Assembly (NCBI GenBank): GCA_050291935.1
Contig: JBNKKR010000006.1
Span: 57,225 to 121,224, forward strand
Length of the DNA: 64,000 nt
Direction: 5' to 3'
Source: Desulfocapsa sp050291935
GTDB taxonomy: Bacteria > Desulfobacterota > Desulfobulbia > Desulfobulbales > Desulfocapsaceae
The notes beneath the pieces are model-generated. The model was given only the letters and a program-made list of their open reading frames with translations. It was not told where the DNA came from and did not search any database. Every line of letters starts with the position of its first letter. The stretch's first letter is position 1. Made by a program: the position numbers and the translations under genes. This document shows positions 53,607-62,648 of this stretch, one piece after another.

Positions 53607-53839
53607 ATTTTGATTACATGGAATCACCCGCCATGCCTCTTTACTTGGTGGATAATTAACAGAGTGGTACATTTTTGTCCTTCCTGTTCGTTATTTTTTG
53701 CACTATGTTTTTTATTATCTCAATAGGTTGTTATTTACCACCGGCATGTTCTCTTTCGTGGTAGAAAAAATAGCAGTCAAATAGCGTCAATAGAGCTTTT
53801 GGTGGGAAAACAAGTTATGCAAATAAAAAGAGGTGAATA

Positions 53840-54361
53840 ATGAAAAGAGTCAAAATTTTTTTAGTGGTTACATTGTTTTTGGGCTTTAGTGCGACGCAAG
53901 CACTTGCTATTGATCTGTACGGTTTTGGAAGTTACTGGGACAAAGGGGATCTTGATGGCAGTGTGGGTGTTGGTGTTGGGGTGAGTTTTCCCATAATCGT
54001 TGATGCACTTCGTGTTGATGGAAGGGTCCACTATTTTGAAGACAGTGACTACGGGAGAGGTAATATTACGGTTACCCCTGTGGATCTTGGATTACAACTC
54101 CATTTTATGCCCGATGGCCCTTTTGATCCTTATGTGTTAGGTGGTATATCCTACAACTATGTGGATGCAGACGAGATCGATGCCGATTCAGAGTTTGGTG
54201 GATATCTGGGTGCCGGCGCGGATATGATACTTGGAAGTCCTGCGTTGCGGCTCTTTGGTGAAGTCATGTATCGCTACAGTGATATTGATGATGTAGATGA
54301 GCACAATTTGGATGCAAGTGGCGTGTCGGGGGCCGTTGGTTTGAAATTTCATTTCTTTTAG
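53840..54361 (+). CDS. Small outer-membrane beta-barrel protein (YfaZ-like)
   Basis: The 173-residue protein has a signal peptide (1-24, ending TQALA) and alternating strands typical of an eight-stranded barrel (GSVGVGVGVSFPI, LGLQLHFMPDGPFDPYVLGGISYNYV, GGYLGAGADMIL). It ends in a C-terminal aromatic strand GLKFHFF, the usual BAM signal. Acidic loops (DADEIDADSE, DIDDVDEHN) alternate with strands. It resembles YfaZ/OmpW-like small barrels, but no specific function can be assigned. GAGGTG lies just upstream of the ATG. The next gene is trkH, 50 bp downstream, which may be co-transcribed. Confidence 0.82.
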   Translation: MKRVKIFLVVTLFLGFSATQALAIDLYGFGSYWDKGDLDGSVGVGVGVSFPIIVDALRVDGRVHYFEDSDYGRGNITVTPVDLGLQLHFMPDGPFDPYVLGGISYNYVDADEIDADSEFGGYLGAGADMILGSPALRLFGEVMYRYSDIDDVDEHNLDASGVSGAVGLKFHFF

Positions 54362-54411
54362 CAAATCATATAATGGGAGATTGTTTTTTTCGAAAAGAAG
54401 CGGAGTAACGG

Positions 54412-55779
54412 ATGCAAATAAAACGTTTTTTTACCCAGCCGCTTCTTTTCCCCATTGTTTTTTTTGCTCTTCTCATCTGTGTGGGAGCCTTTGCTTTGCA
54501 GCTTCCGCAAAGTCATAGCCTTGGGCATACTATTTCTTTAGTTGATGCATTTTTTACTGCTACTTCAGCTACCTGTGTTACCGGCCTTGTGGTTGTTGAT
54601 ACTGCCACAAGTTTTTCCAAAACAGGGCAAACGGTTATTCTTTGCTTGATTCAGATTGGGGGCCTGGGAATAATGACCCTCAGTACCCTGTCCATCTACC
54701 TGTTTAAAAAACGGGTAACCCTCACAGACAGAGTGGCAGTTGGCCAAAACCTTCTCCAGGACCCACGCTTTCAGTTGGGGACTTTTCTCCTTCGTATTCT
54801 ATTATGGACCTGTAGCATCGAATTGCTTGGTGCGTTACTTCTTTATCTTAGTTGTTTTCGTGAAATATCTTTTCGTTCTGCATTATTTCACTCCATTTCT
54901 GCCTTTTGTAACGCTGGTTTTGCGCTTTTTGGCGATTCACTCTCCAGATGGGGCGACAACCCGGTTGTCCTCTTTCTTTTTTTTGTATTGATAACGTTGG
55001 GTGGTATTGGCTTTTACGTTTTGGTTGAGACTTGGCAATGGGGGATGGCCGCACTCTTTAAGAGAAAGAAGGCGAAACGGCTTCGTTTGAGCTGGTATTC
55101 AAAGGTCGTATTGCAGACGAGTTTGATGTTGGTAGTGGGTGGAACATTGCTGATATTTTTCACAGAATTTGTTTTGCACAGACAGCAGACACCATTTTTA
55201 ACAGCACTCCTTGCCAGTTTTTTTCAGGCGGTAAGTTGTCGTACGGCTGGGTTTAACACCATTGCTTTAAATGAAATCAGTAATGTTACAATGTTACTTA
55301 TGATGTCACTTATGTTTGTTGGTGCTGCTCCAGGTTCCTGTGCCGGGGGCATTAAGGTGACAAGCCTTCGCGCGCTGGTGGCATTTTTAGTGGCGGAGTT
55401 ACGTGGGAGGGAGCAGGCGGTTATCAATGGAATGGCGCTAAAGCGTGAATCTGTACGGCGTGCGATTTCCATTTTGGTTTTTTCTTTTTGTATTGTTGGT
55501 GCGGCAATAATAATTATTTCAATAACCCATACAGGTGGACGTAGTCACGACGAAGCTGGAGGGCAATTTTTAAATATTGCCTTTGAAGTTGTTTCTGCTT
55601 ATGGAACAGCAGGGCTATCAACGGGCATCACCTCTGAGCTGTCTACCATTGAAAAAATCATTGTCATGTTGCTGATGTATCTGGGGCGTCTGGGGCCCCT
55701 GATTTTTTTGGGTGTACTACAGAGTATTCGAAGACCGGAGTTGTTTTCACGAGCTGAAACAGATATCTTGCTGGGATAA
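54412..55779 (+). CDS. trkH: Trk/Ktr-type potassium transporter, membrane subunit
   Basis: The 455-residue membrane protein has four M1-P-M2 repeats. Selectivity-filter-like loops are seen as TATSATCVTGLVVVD (about 50), SISAFCNAGFALFGD (about 160), AVSCRTAGFNTI (about 285) and VVSAYGTAGLSTG (about 405). Length and order match KtrB/TrkH. It probably takes up K+ with sodium or proton coupling, controlled by the RCK subunit encoded 13 bp downstream. GGAG lies 7 bp before the ATG. Confidence 0.94.
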   Translation: MQIKRFFTQPLLFPIVFFALLICVGAFALQLPQSHSLGHTISLVDAFFTATSATCVTGLVVVDTATSFSKTGQTVILCLIQIGGLGIMTLSTLSIYLFKKRVTLTDRVAVGQNLLQDPRFQLGTFLLRILLWTCSIELLGALLLYLSCFREISFRSALFHSISAFCNAGFALFGDSLSRWGDNPVVLFLFFVLITLGGIGFYVLVETWQWGMAALFKRKKAKRLRLSWYSKVVLQTSLMLVVGGTLLIFFTEFVLHRQQTPFLTALLASFFQAVSCRTAGFNTIALNEISNVTMLLMMSLMFVGAAPGSCAGGIKVTSLRALVAFLVAELRGREQAVINGMALKRESVRRAISILVFSFCIVGAAIIIISITHTGGRSHDEAGGQFLNIAFEVVSAYGTAGLSTGITSELSTIEKIIVMLLMYLGRLGPLIFLGVLQSIRRPELFSRAETDILLG

Positions 55780-55792
55780 AGGGGAGAAACAA

Positions 55793-56443
55793 ATGGTGCA
55801 GGAAGTTGCGGTAATTGGGCTTGGGAAGTTTGGCTTATACTTTGCCACCACCCTAATGGATTTGGGCTTTACCGTTATTGGGGTGGATCGCAGTGAAACA
55901 AAGGTACAAAAGGCACGAAATCTTTTATCCCAGGTATATCAAGTTGATGCAAGTAATCAAGAGGCATTGGAACAGATAGGTATTGGTGATGTTAGCCATG
56001 TTTTGATCAGTGTCGGAGATTCCATTGCATCGTCATCGATGATTGCCATGTATGCAAAGGAAATGGGTATTGAAGAAGTGTGGGTAAAAGCGATAAACCA
56101 TGACCATGAGCGTTTACTCAAAAAACTTCAGGTCGATGAGGTTATTATTCCGGAGCAAATGGCGGCGGTACGACTTGCCAGTAAAGTAGCCATCCCCGGA
56201 TTTTTACAATATGCCCGTTTTGATCCCAATGTTTCCTTTCAAAAATTGGTTGTGCAGGAGTGGGCTGGCCATACATTGTTAGATCTTGAACTGACAACAC
56301 GATACAATGTACACGTTATCTGTATTCAAAGAGATGGCCTTGAGGAGTTTGATTACCAGGTTGACCCGGACTATGTCCTTCGTGAGGGAGATACATTGAT
56401 TATCCTGCGTCGGACAAATGATTTAATCGATATTACGCCATAA
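55793..56443 (+). CDS. trkA: Trk/Ktr potassium uptake RCK subunit
   Basis: The 216-residue peripheral protein has an RCK_N nucleotide-binding domain (VAVIGLGKFGLYFATTLMDLGFTVIGVDRSE, with GxGxxG, and Asp binding the ribose) and an RCK_C domain (about 140-216, ending DYVLREGDTLIILRRTNDLIDI). The single RCK pair makes it KtrA-like rather than the doubled E. coli TrkA. ATG at 55793 is preceded by GGGGAG 6 bp upstream. It gates the TrkH-like channel in response to ATP/ADP or NAD(H). Its stop lies inside the convergent kinase gene (11-bp overlap). Confidence 0.94.
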   Translation: MVQEVAVIGLGKFGLYFATTLMDLGFTVIGVDRSETKVQKARNLLSQVYQVDASNQEALEQIGIGDVSHVLISVGDSIASSSMIAMYAKEMGIEEVWVKAINHDHERLLKKLQVDEVIIPEQMAAVRLASKVAIPGFLQYARFDPNVSFQKLVVQEWAGHTLLDLELTTRYNVHVICIQRDGLEEFDYQVDPDYVLREGDTLIILRRTNDLIDITP

Positions 56444-58100
56444 TTAATTGACTCTCCCTTGTCAGTGGCAATTCTATAACAAATGTCGTTTCCTTACCTG
56501 GGGTACTTTTCACTTCTATGGTACCTTTATGGTTATCACAGATAATGGTATAGGAAACAGCAAGTCCCAAACCGGTGCCCTGATCGATATCCCTCGTGGT
56601 AAAAAAGGGGTCGAATATTTTTGCTCGAATTTCCTGGGGAATTCCCGGACCATTGTCTCCCACTTCTATAAGAGCCGTCTTTGTTCGTTGCCTGGTGCGG
56701 ATTGTTATCGTTGGTCTTTTTTGTGCTGAGAGACTCATTGCCTGACAACTATTCTTGATTAAGTTGATCAGCACCTGCTCAATCTCCATGGCAACGCAAT
56801 CTATTGTTAACAAAGGCTCAACATGTTCTTGGATGAATTGGACGTCCTGAATCCTATTTCTTTTTTTCAGATGGTAGTCAGTTTTTGCAAGCTCTATGGA
56901 GCGTTCAATAAGTTCTGGAATATTCGTTTTTTCGTACTGTTTGTCTCCGGGACGACAGAATTGCAAGAGGTCCGAAACTATTTGAGATGCTGTGGTGGCT
57001 GATTGCCTGATACCTGAGAGGAAAAAGTCGAGCTCTTTTTCCTGAAGATAGCGTCGTAACGCGTGGAGGTTCAGTTGATGTTTTGCAGCACTTTGTTGAT
57101 TGGATGTCACACTTGGATCAAAACCCATCTCGAGAAGTTGGATGGATTGTAAAATTCCCGAAAGCGGTGTGTTGATTTCATGGGCAACACCTGCTGCAAG
57201 CCCTGCAATGGTGGTCATCTTTTCATTGATTAAAAGCTGTTCCTCAAGTTTTTTTCTCTCACTGGTATCAAGGGTTATTGCGAGAAACAGTGCCGCATCC
57301 TGGCTCATTTGAATATGTACTTCAACCGGGTACCTGCTCCCATCTTTTCGGCGATGGGTGGTGGTAAACACTATTCGATCTTTTTCCTTTGTCCGTAATG
57401 GCTCTATCAGCGTATTAAACGATTCGGCGGTATATTCCGGTGCTATATCAAAGGGGGTTCTTTTTTTGAGTTCTTCAATGGAGTAGCCGATATTATGTAA
57501 CGCACCTTGATTCACTAAAATAAAACGCAGATTTTCACCTTCAAAGATGTAAATTTCGTTGAATGACTCTTCTATTATCTTTGCAAGTAAGGTGGCTTTT
57601 TCCGTTGCTCGCTGACGGATTGTTATATCAATCAGCATCTTCTCAAAATGGATGGCACGTCCCTTGGAATCACGACGAATATAGGTGGTATCTTCCAACC
57701 ATTTAATGGCACCGGTTTTGGTGATAATTCGATAGGGTTTGTGTTCAAAGCTGTTTATCGCGATATCGTTTGTATGTTTTGAGAGCTCTTCTCTTAGTTG
57801 CTGGCGATCTCCAGGATGTACACATTCCATAAAGGTAAGGGCGCCATCAATAAATTGTTCAGCTTTGTAGCCAAGGAGCTTTTCAACGTTTGAGGTGACA
57901 AATTCAACGGGTTTCTTTTTGTCGTTCTGGAGAAGAAATGCAACGGCCGGGGAGCGGGTAATTATCTGGTTGGCAACGGATAATGCATCCACTGCGTGTT
58001 CTCTTTCAAGCCAATATTTTTTCAAGCGCGAGTAGGAAAAAATAATTGTCCCAATGGCAATTAACCAGAAGAATAATGAAATTAGGCACGCGTTACACAT
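56433..58100 (-). CDS. Membrane-anchored PAS sensor histidine kinase
   Basis: The 555-residue kinase has one N-terminal hydrophobic helix (about 6-24), two PAS/PAC units (about 45-160 and 170-290, PAC ends in KAIHFEKMLIDITIR and LFLAITLDTSERKKLEEQ), HisKA with His in GLAAGVAHEINTPLSGIL near 310, and an ATPase domain (CVAMEIEQVLINLIKNSCQAM, DNGPGIP, GTGLGLAVS). It has no receiver. It follows the hybrid REC-kinase gene by 15 bp on the same strand, so the pair is likely one signalling unit. The start is supported by little more than a weak GGAT site. Confidence 0.92.
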   Translation of the reverse strand: MCNACLISLFFWLIAIGTIIFSYSRLKKYWLEREHAVDALSVANQIITRSPAVAFLLQNDKKKPVEFVTSNVEKLLGYKAEQFIDGALTFMECVHPGDRQQLREELSKHTNDIAINSFEHKPYRIITKTGAIKWLEDTTYIRRDSKGRAIHFEKMLIDITIRQRATEKATLLAKIIEESFNEIYIFEGENLRFILVNQGALHNIGYSIEELKKRTPFDIAPEYTAESFNTLIEPLRTKEKDRIVFTTTHRRKDGSRYPVEVHIQMSQDAALFLAITLDTSERKKLEEQLLINEKMTTIAGLAAGVAHEINTPLSGILQSIQLLEMGFDPSVTSNQQSAAKHQLNLHALRRYLQEKELDFFLSGIRQSATTASQIVSDLLQFCRPGDKQYEKTNIPELIERSIELAKTDYHLKKRNRIQDVQFIQEHVEPLLTIDCVAMEIEQVLINLIKNSCQAMSLSAQKRPTITIRTRQRTKTALIEVGDNGPGIPQEIRAKIFDPFFTTRDIDQGTGLGLAVSYTIICDNHKGTIEVKSTPGKETTFVIELPLTRESQLIMA

Positions 58101-58115
58101 TGATATTTTTGTGGT

Positions 58116-59732
58116 TTATCCATCCAGTATGTTACGAAGTTCAAGGGCCAGTTTAGTAATTGTCAGAGGTTTAAGGAGAAAACTACGAATTCCCATTTCA
58201 TGGGCCATTTCTTCATTAATCATGGAGCTATATCCGGTACAGAGGATTATGGGGAGTCCAGGATAGCGGGACTGGATGATTCCTGCAAGCTCGGTACCTG
58301 GCATATGGGGCATTGATTGATCGGTAATGACTAAATCAATTTCTTTGGGATTCTCCTGGAGTTTCTCCAGGGCAGCTTTTCCTGATGCACAGGTATATAC
58401 ATGGTAGCCCAGATAGCCCAACATCTTTTCTGCCAGTAGCCGTAGTGGTTCCTCATCATCTACAAAAAGAATATATTCGCTTCCTCCAGGGGGGATAATT
58501 GCAACTGAGGATTTCGGTGGTTTTTCAGTTTTTGCAAGGGGGAATAAAATGGTAAAAGTAGTCCCTTTGTCTACCTTGCTATGTACCTGGATTGTTCCTT
58601 TGCCTCTTTTCACTATTCCGTGAACCATGGATAAACCAAGTCCTGTTCCCTGGCCTTCGCTTTTGGTGGTGAAAAATGGGTCAAATATCGTTGCCAGGGT
58701 CGCTTTGTCCATGCCGCATCCATCATCGCTGACCTGCAATTTCAGATATTCTCCTTCGTCTAACTCCTCGTCTTGTTTCGCTTTAAAAGCGGTATGGGTA
58801 TACACATCGAGGTCGACGGATATAGTTCCCTGCTCATTTGGAAGAGCATGGAAGGCATTGGTGCATAGGTTGGTAAGTAACTGATGGATTTCAGTGGGGT
58901 CGCCTAAAATTGTTGCCTGAGAACTATTAATATGTTGTTTTATCTGCACCGTTGTTGGCAATGTGGCACGCAAGAGTTTCAGTGCCTCTTTGATGATCAA
59001 TGCGGGTTGGATTGCCCTTTGTTGGGTGTGGGATTTACGGCTGAATGTGAGGAGCTGTTGTACCAAATCTTTTGCGCGAAGACTTGCTTTTTTGATTTGT
59101 CGTAAATCGCTAGCGATTTCCTGGTGTTGGTCTGTTTGCAAAAGGGCAAGGTCGGTAAATCCCATAATGGCCGCTAAGATATTGTTGAAATCGTGTGCGA
59201 CACCACCAGCAAGGGTGCCCACGGCTTCAAGTTTTTGCGCTTGGAGTAAAGCTGTGCTTTTTTTCTCCACTTCTTTTTCTAAAAATTGTTGATAGCGTCG
59301 GTTTTCTTTTAGCAGACTCAGTTGTTCGAGGGCTTGTTTGATGGCATGGGAGAGAATTGCCATATCAGAAATTGGTTTAGTTATATAATCACGGGCTCCC
59401 AGATGTAACGCTTTAACGGCGTCTTCAAGTGTTCCCATCCCCGAAACTATTATAACAGGGGTGTCGGGTGATTTTTCTCTGATAGAGGAAAGTAGTTCCA
59501 TTCCGTCAAGCTTTGGTAGACGAAGATCGGTCAATACCAAATCAGGAGCGGCTCTACGGAAAATCTCCAAACCTTCTTGCCCGTCTTTTGCCTGAAAAAT
59601 TTTGTGATTGCTGGTGCTTTCAAGATAAACCGCAATACCTTTGCGAACCAGGGGATCATCTTCAATAACAAGAATGGTATAGGATTGTTGTGCTTCGCTC
59701 ATGTTACTGTATTGAATCTGCTCAATTGGCAT
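58116..59732 (-). CDS. Receiver-kinase-receiver hybrid protein (REC-HisKA-HATPase-REC)
   Basis: The 538-residue soluble protein begins with a receiver (about 12-130: LVIEDDPLVRKG, Asp in LVLTDLRLPKLDG, Lys in ITKPISD). A coiled coil leads to HisKA (His in GTLAGGVAHDFNNILAAI near 192) and an ATPase domain (GDPTEIHQLLTNLCTNAFHAL, DDGCGM, GTGLGLSMVHGI). A second receiver ends the chain (about 415-535: LFVDDEEPLRLLAEKM, Asp in LVITDQSMP, Lys in LLKPLT). A kinase controlled by its own N-terminal receiver suggests input from another kinase, plausibly the one encoded 15 bp downstream. The start is uncertain: 59732 or the in-frame ATG at 59702. Confidence 0.92.
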   Translation of the reverse strand: MPIEQIQYSNMSEAQQSYTILVIEDDPLVRKGIAVYLESTSNHKIFQAKDGQEGLEIFRRAAPDLVLTDLRLPKLDGMELLSSIREKSPDTPVIIVSGMGTLEDAVKALHLGARDYITKPISDMAILSHAIKQALEQLSLLKENRRYQQFLEKEVEKKSTALLQAQKLEAVGTLAGGVAHDFNNILAAIMGFTDLALLQTDQHQEIASDLRQIKKASLRAKDLVQQLLTFSRKSHTQQRAIQPALIIKEALKLLRATLPTTVQIKQHINSSQATILGDPTEIHQLLTNLCTNAFHALPNEQGTISVDLDVYTHTAFKAKQDEELDEGEYLKLQVSDDGCGMDKATLATIFDPFFTTKSEGQGTGLGLSMVHGIVKRGKGTIQVHSKVDKGTTFTILFPLAKTEKPPKSSVAIIPPGGSEYILFVDDEEPLRLLAEKMLGYLGYHVYTCASGKAALEKLQENPKEIDLVITDQSMPHMPGTELAGIIQSRYPGLPIILCTGYSSMINEEMAHEMGIRSFLLKPLTITKLALELRNILDG

Positions 59733-60022
59733 GGCGAATGACAGGTGGGGAATTATTTTGCAACGCCATCACAACCAATTTTGCGCATTTGTTGTCAGTT
59801 TCTGTGTCCTATTGTTAGAGCATATCGTGGGGAGGATTCGAAAGTCAATATGTTCTTGTTGAATACGTATTTATCTTCGCAATGTGAACTATTCTGTTCG
59901 GGTGATGCAAACAAAAGTGGAAATTGTCGAAAAATCAGGATAATATATGGCGGGTGGTGCTGTATTTTATTTTCTGCGCAAAGTGGACTTGTCAGTTACT
60001 TCCTGTTCTGAGAGGAAATACT

Positions 60023-61402
60023 ATGAAGGCTTGTATTGTAAAAAATACAATATTTAAGGTAGTTGTTGTTGTCCTTTTTTCCATTGTATTGGTCGATTGT
60101 GGTGGGAAGAATAAAAAGGCAGAAAATGCTTCTGGCCCAGTAGATGAAAGACAGCAGGAAGTTTCGGTTAATAGTGAAGTATCGGCAGCCAGGCAAGGTG
60201 GCGTTGATGATGGGTGGATACGGACCTTCAATGATCCCAATTTGGGCGCTTTGGTGGCCAAAGCGCTTACCGCTTACCCAGGGCACACGATTTCCGCGAC
60301 AAAAATTGAGGAAAGTAACGCGCTCATAGCCCAAGCCGAACACGATCTTGAAGAATCGATTATTGTTTCCTGTGAGGGGTATGGGGAAACAATCAATCTT
60401 TCAACTGAAAAACAGCATTTTGAAGATAGCCAGGTGGCGTGGGAAAGCAGTGTATGGCACCGTGTTCGAACGGGTGTAGCTGGAAGTACGGCGACCGCTG
60501 AAGCAACGGCCATAGACTATCGTTTTGCCAGATTCTCAATAGTTGCGGTTGTCGCTAAAGCCTGGTTTGTTGCCATGGCAGCTGAGCAACAGAGTGTCTA
60601 TGCCAAGGAGTTGCTTGCTCTTCAGCAACAGGCCATGGAAGTTGCTGATGCCATGCGAATTGTAGGGCAAGGCAGTGAGCAGGATTTTCGTAAGGCCAGT
60701 ACGAATGTTGCATCTGCCCAAAAAACGCTACAGTTGGTCCAATCTGCTGGCAAAACCTCATTAAAGAGCATAGAGCTCCTCTTGGGGCATCCCTTGTCCA
60801 CTGTTGTTGGTTTACAATCTTGGAAAGCTGTTATTCCGACACTGCCAGGTAGCCTTGAAAGCAGTATGGTTGAACGGCGGCCGGATGTGGTAACTGCTGG
60901 ATTTAAGGTGGCAGAAGCATATCAACAGCAAAACGAAATTAAAGTGATATCTCTGCCTCGTTTTCGTTTTGAATCGGATGTAAAAAGTAAGCCCCTGGAT
61001 ACAATCATTGCAAGTTTAGATGCCAACCCTTTATCCGTGCTGATTGTACAGGGTGGGAGTGGCAAAACAGTGGGTGGTGGCGCCTCAGTTGAACAAAAAG
61101 AAGCCATTAATGCATATACCAGAGTGCTTATGAAGGCCTTTGAAGAGGTGAGGGTGCTGCTCCTTGCCGACGCCGATTTTCTTAGACAAGAAGCCTTTTG
61201 GTTGAAAGAGAGCAAAACGAATATCGATGCTTATATGCTGAATAAACTTGCATATGAAAAGAGGGAGGTCTCCACCTTGACCATGTTGGCAAAACAGCAG
61301 AAACTGCTTCAGTCTGAGATTGCCTCTCTTGCTGTCAAAAGAAGACATTTTCTGAGTCGTGTGGATCTTTATTTGGCCCTGGGGGGAAGTTTGGGACAAT
61401 AG
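60023..61402 (+). CDS. TolC/NodT-type outer-membrane efflux lipoprotein
   Basis: The 459-residue protein has a lipoprotein signal (hydrophobic 12-22, then LVDCGG with Cys near 23). The NodT/OEP entry DDGWIRTFNDPNLGALVAKALTAYPG follows. Long helical hairpins include ALLAQAEHDL-like, LLALQQQAMEVADAMRIVGQGSEQDFRKASTNVASAQKTLQ and the landmark SSMVERRPDVVTAGFKVAEAYQQ. Length and plan suit the outer-membrane channel of an RND or related tripartite pump. No membrane-fusion or inner-membrane partner lies in the window. GAGAGGAAA precedes the ATG at 60023. The region 59733-60022 holds no gene. Confidence 0.88.
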   Translation: MKACIVKNTIFKVVVVVLFSIVLVDCGGKNKKAENASGPVDERQQEVSVNSEVSAARQGGVDDGWIRTFNDPNLGALVAKALTAYPGHTISATKIEESNALIAQAEHDLEESIIVSCEGYGETINLSTEKQHFEDSQVAWESSVWHRVRTGVAGSTATAEATAIDYRFARFSIVAVVAKAWFVAMAAEQQSVYAKELLALQQQAMEVADAMRIVGQGSEQDFRKASTNVASAQKTLQLVQSAGKTSLKSIELLLGHPLSTVVGLQSWKAVIPTLPGSLESSMVERRPDVVTAGFKVAEAYQQQNEIKVISLPRFRFESDVKSKPLDTIIASLDANPLSVLIVQGGSGKTVGGGASVEQKEAINAYTRVLMKAFEEVRVLLLADADFLRQEAFWLKESKTNIDAYMLNKLAYEKREVSTLTMLAKQQKLLQSEIASLAVKRRHFLSRVDLYLALGGSLGQ

Positions 61403-61513
61403 GTAATTTTGCAATTTGCTTTATGCCTGACTGTGGAGGTGATGGGGAGCCTTTCCCTTAAGGGGTATGCTGCTATAGATTTGTCCATCATTGGAAATGA
61501 AAAGGAGGATCAC

Positions 61514-62626
61514 ATGAGAAAAATGATTTTTCTTGCATTGTTTGCTTGTCTATTGGTGGCAGCACCATTTGCGGATGCCGATCCTATTCGCATTGGCGTA
61601 GTTTTTGCCAAAAGCGGTCCTGCTAAAAACCCAGGACAGGAGTTCTTTGCTGCCATTGATTCGATGGTAAAAGATATCAATGTGGCAGGTGGCGTACTTG
61701 GCCGTCCAATAGAGATTGTGGAGTATGATAATCAAAGTACCCCAATAGGAAGCAAAAAAGCGGCCCAGGAAGTTGTTAAGCAAGACGTGGTGGCAGTGAT
61801 CGGTGGTTGCTGGAGTTCCAATACAAAGATTTTAGCTGAGATATTGCAAAAAGAAGGGATTCCATTGATCACTCCTCTGGCTACTCAACCAGAGGTAACA
61901 GAGATTGGTGATTATGTCTTTCGTGTCTGCTATACCGATCCTTTTCAGGGTAAAGTAATGGCTAAATTTGCATGGGATGATTTATCTGCCAAAACGGCTG
62001 CACTTTTTATTAACGTGGATAGCAGTTACAGCCAGAGTATTGCCAAAGAATTTGCTGAATCATTTGAGACCATGGGCGGTACTGTTGTTGGTTCATATGA
62101 TTACCTAAGAAGTGAAACCGATTTCTCTGTTATTGTATCTAAAGTGGTTCAGGCCCATCCCGATGTTGTGTATCTTTCCGGATATTCGAGAGATTCAACG
62201 ATGATAATCCTGCAGTTTCACAATATGGGGGAACAGATGCAATTTTTGGGTGGTGATGGTTGGAACAGTGAAACCATGTATGGGTATGGCAATCAGGAGC
62301 TCGATGGAAATTATTATACCAACCACTGGCATAAGGAAAATCCAAATCCCATAAGTGAATCGTTGCAAAAACGGTATGCCGATGAATCTTTCAAAGGGGC
62401 ACGCCTGATGCTTGCCCATGATGCGCTAATGGTGCTGGTTGATGCGATTGAACGTGCTGGTAGTGTTGATCGTAGCGTTTTAAAAACGACCCTAAGAGCA
62501 ACCAGTGGTTTTCAAGGCGCCACCGGAATGATCAGTTTTAATGCCAAAGGTGATCCTGTAAAACCGGCGGTGATTCTTCGTTTAGAAAACGGCTCATCAA
62601 GATTTGTTAAAGCTGTGATGCCGTAG
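61514..62626 (+). CDS. LivJ-type periplasmic solute-binding protein
   Basis: The 370-residue protein has a signal peptide (1-22, ending APFADA). The type I periplasmic binding fold is clear: IRIGVVFAKSGPAKNPGQEFFAAIDSMVKDINVAGGVLGRPIEIVEYDNQS, VVAVIGGCWSSNTKILAEILQKEGIPLITPLATQPEV, YVFRVCYTDPFQGKVMAKFA, VVYLSGYSRDSTMIILQ. This is the family of branched-chain amino acid and amide receptors. AAAGGAGG lies 6 bp before the ATG. No livHMGF transport genes follow; the next gene, 22 bp later, is a sensor kinase, so this protein may deliver ligand to that kinase. Confidence 0.92.
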   Translation: MRKMIFLALFACLLVAAPFADADPIRIGVVFAKSGPAKNPGQEFFAAIDSMVKDINVAGGVLGRPIEIVEYDNQSTPIGSKKAAQEVVKQDVVAVIGGCWSSNTKILAEILQKEGIPLITPLATQPEVTEIGDYVFRVCYTDPFQGKVMAKFAWDDLSAKTAALFINVDSSYSQSIAKEFAESFETMGGTVVGSYDYLRSETDFSVIVSKVVQAHPDVVYLSGYSRDSTMIILQFHNMGEQMQFLGGDGWNSETMYGYGNQELDGNYYTNHWHKENPNPISESLQKRYADESFKGARLMLAHDALMVLVDAIERAGSVDRSVLKTTLRATSGFQGATGMISFNAKGDPVKPAVILRLENGSSRFVKAVMP

Positions 62627-62648
62627 TGAGAGAGGTATAGTGGAGTTG

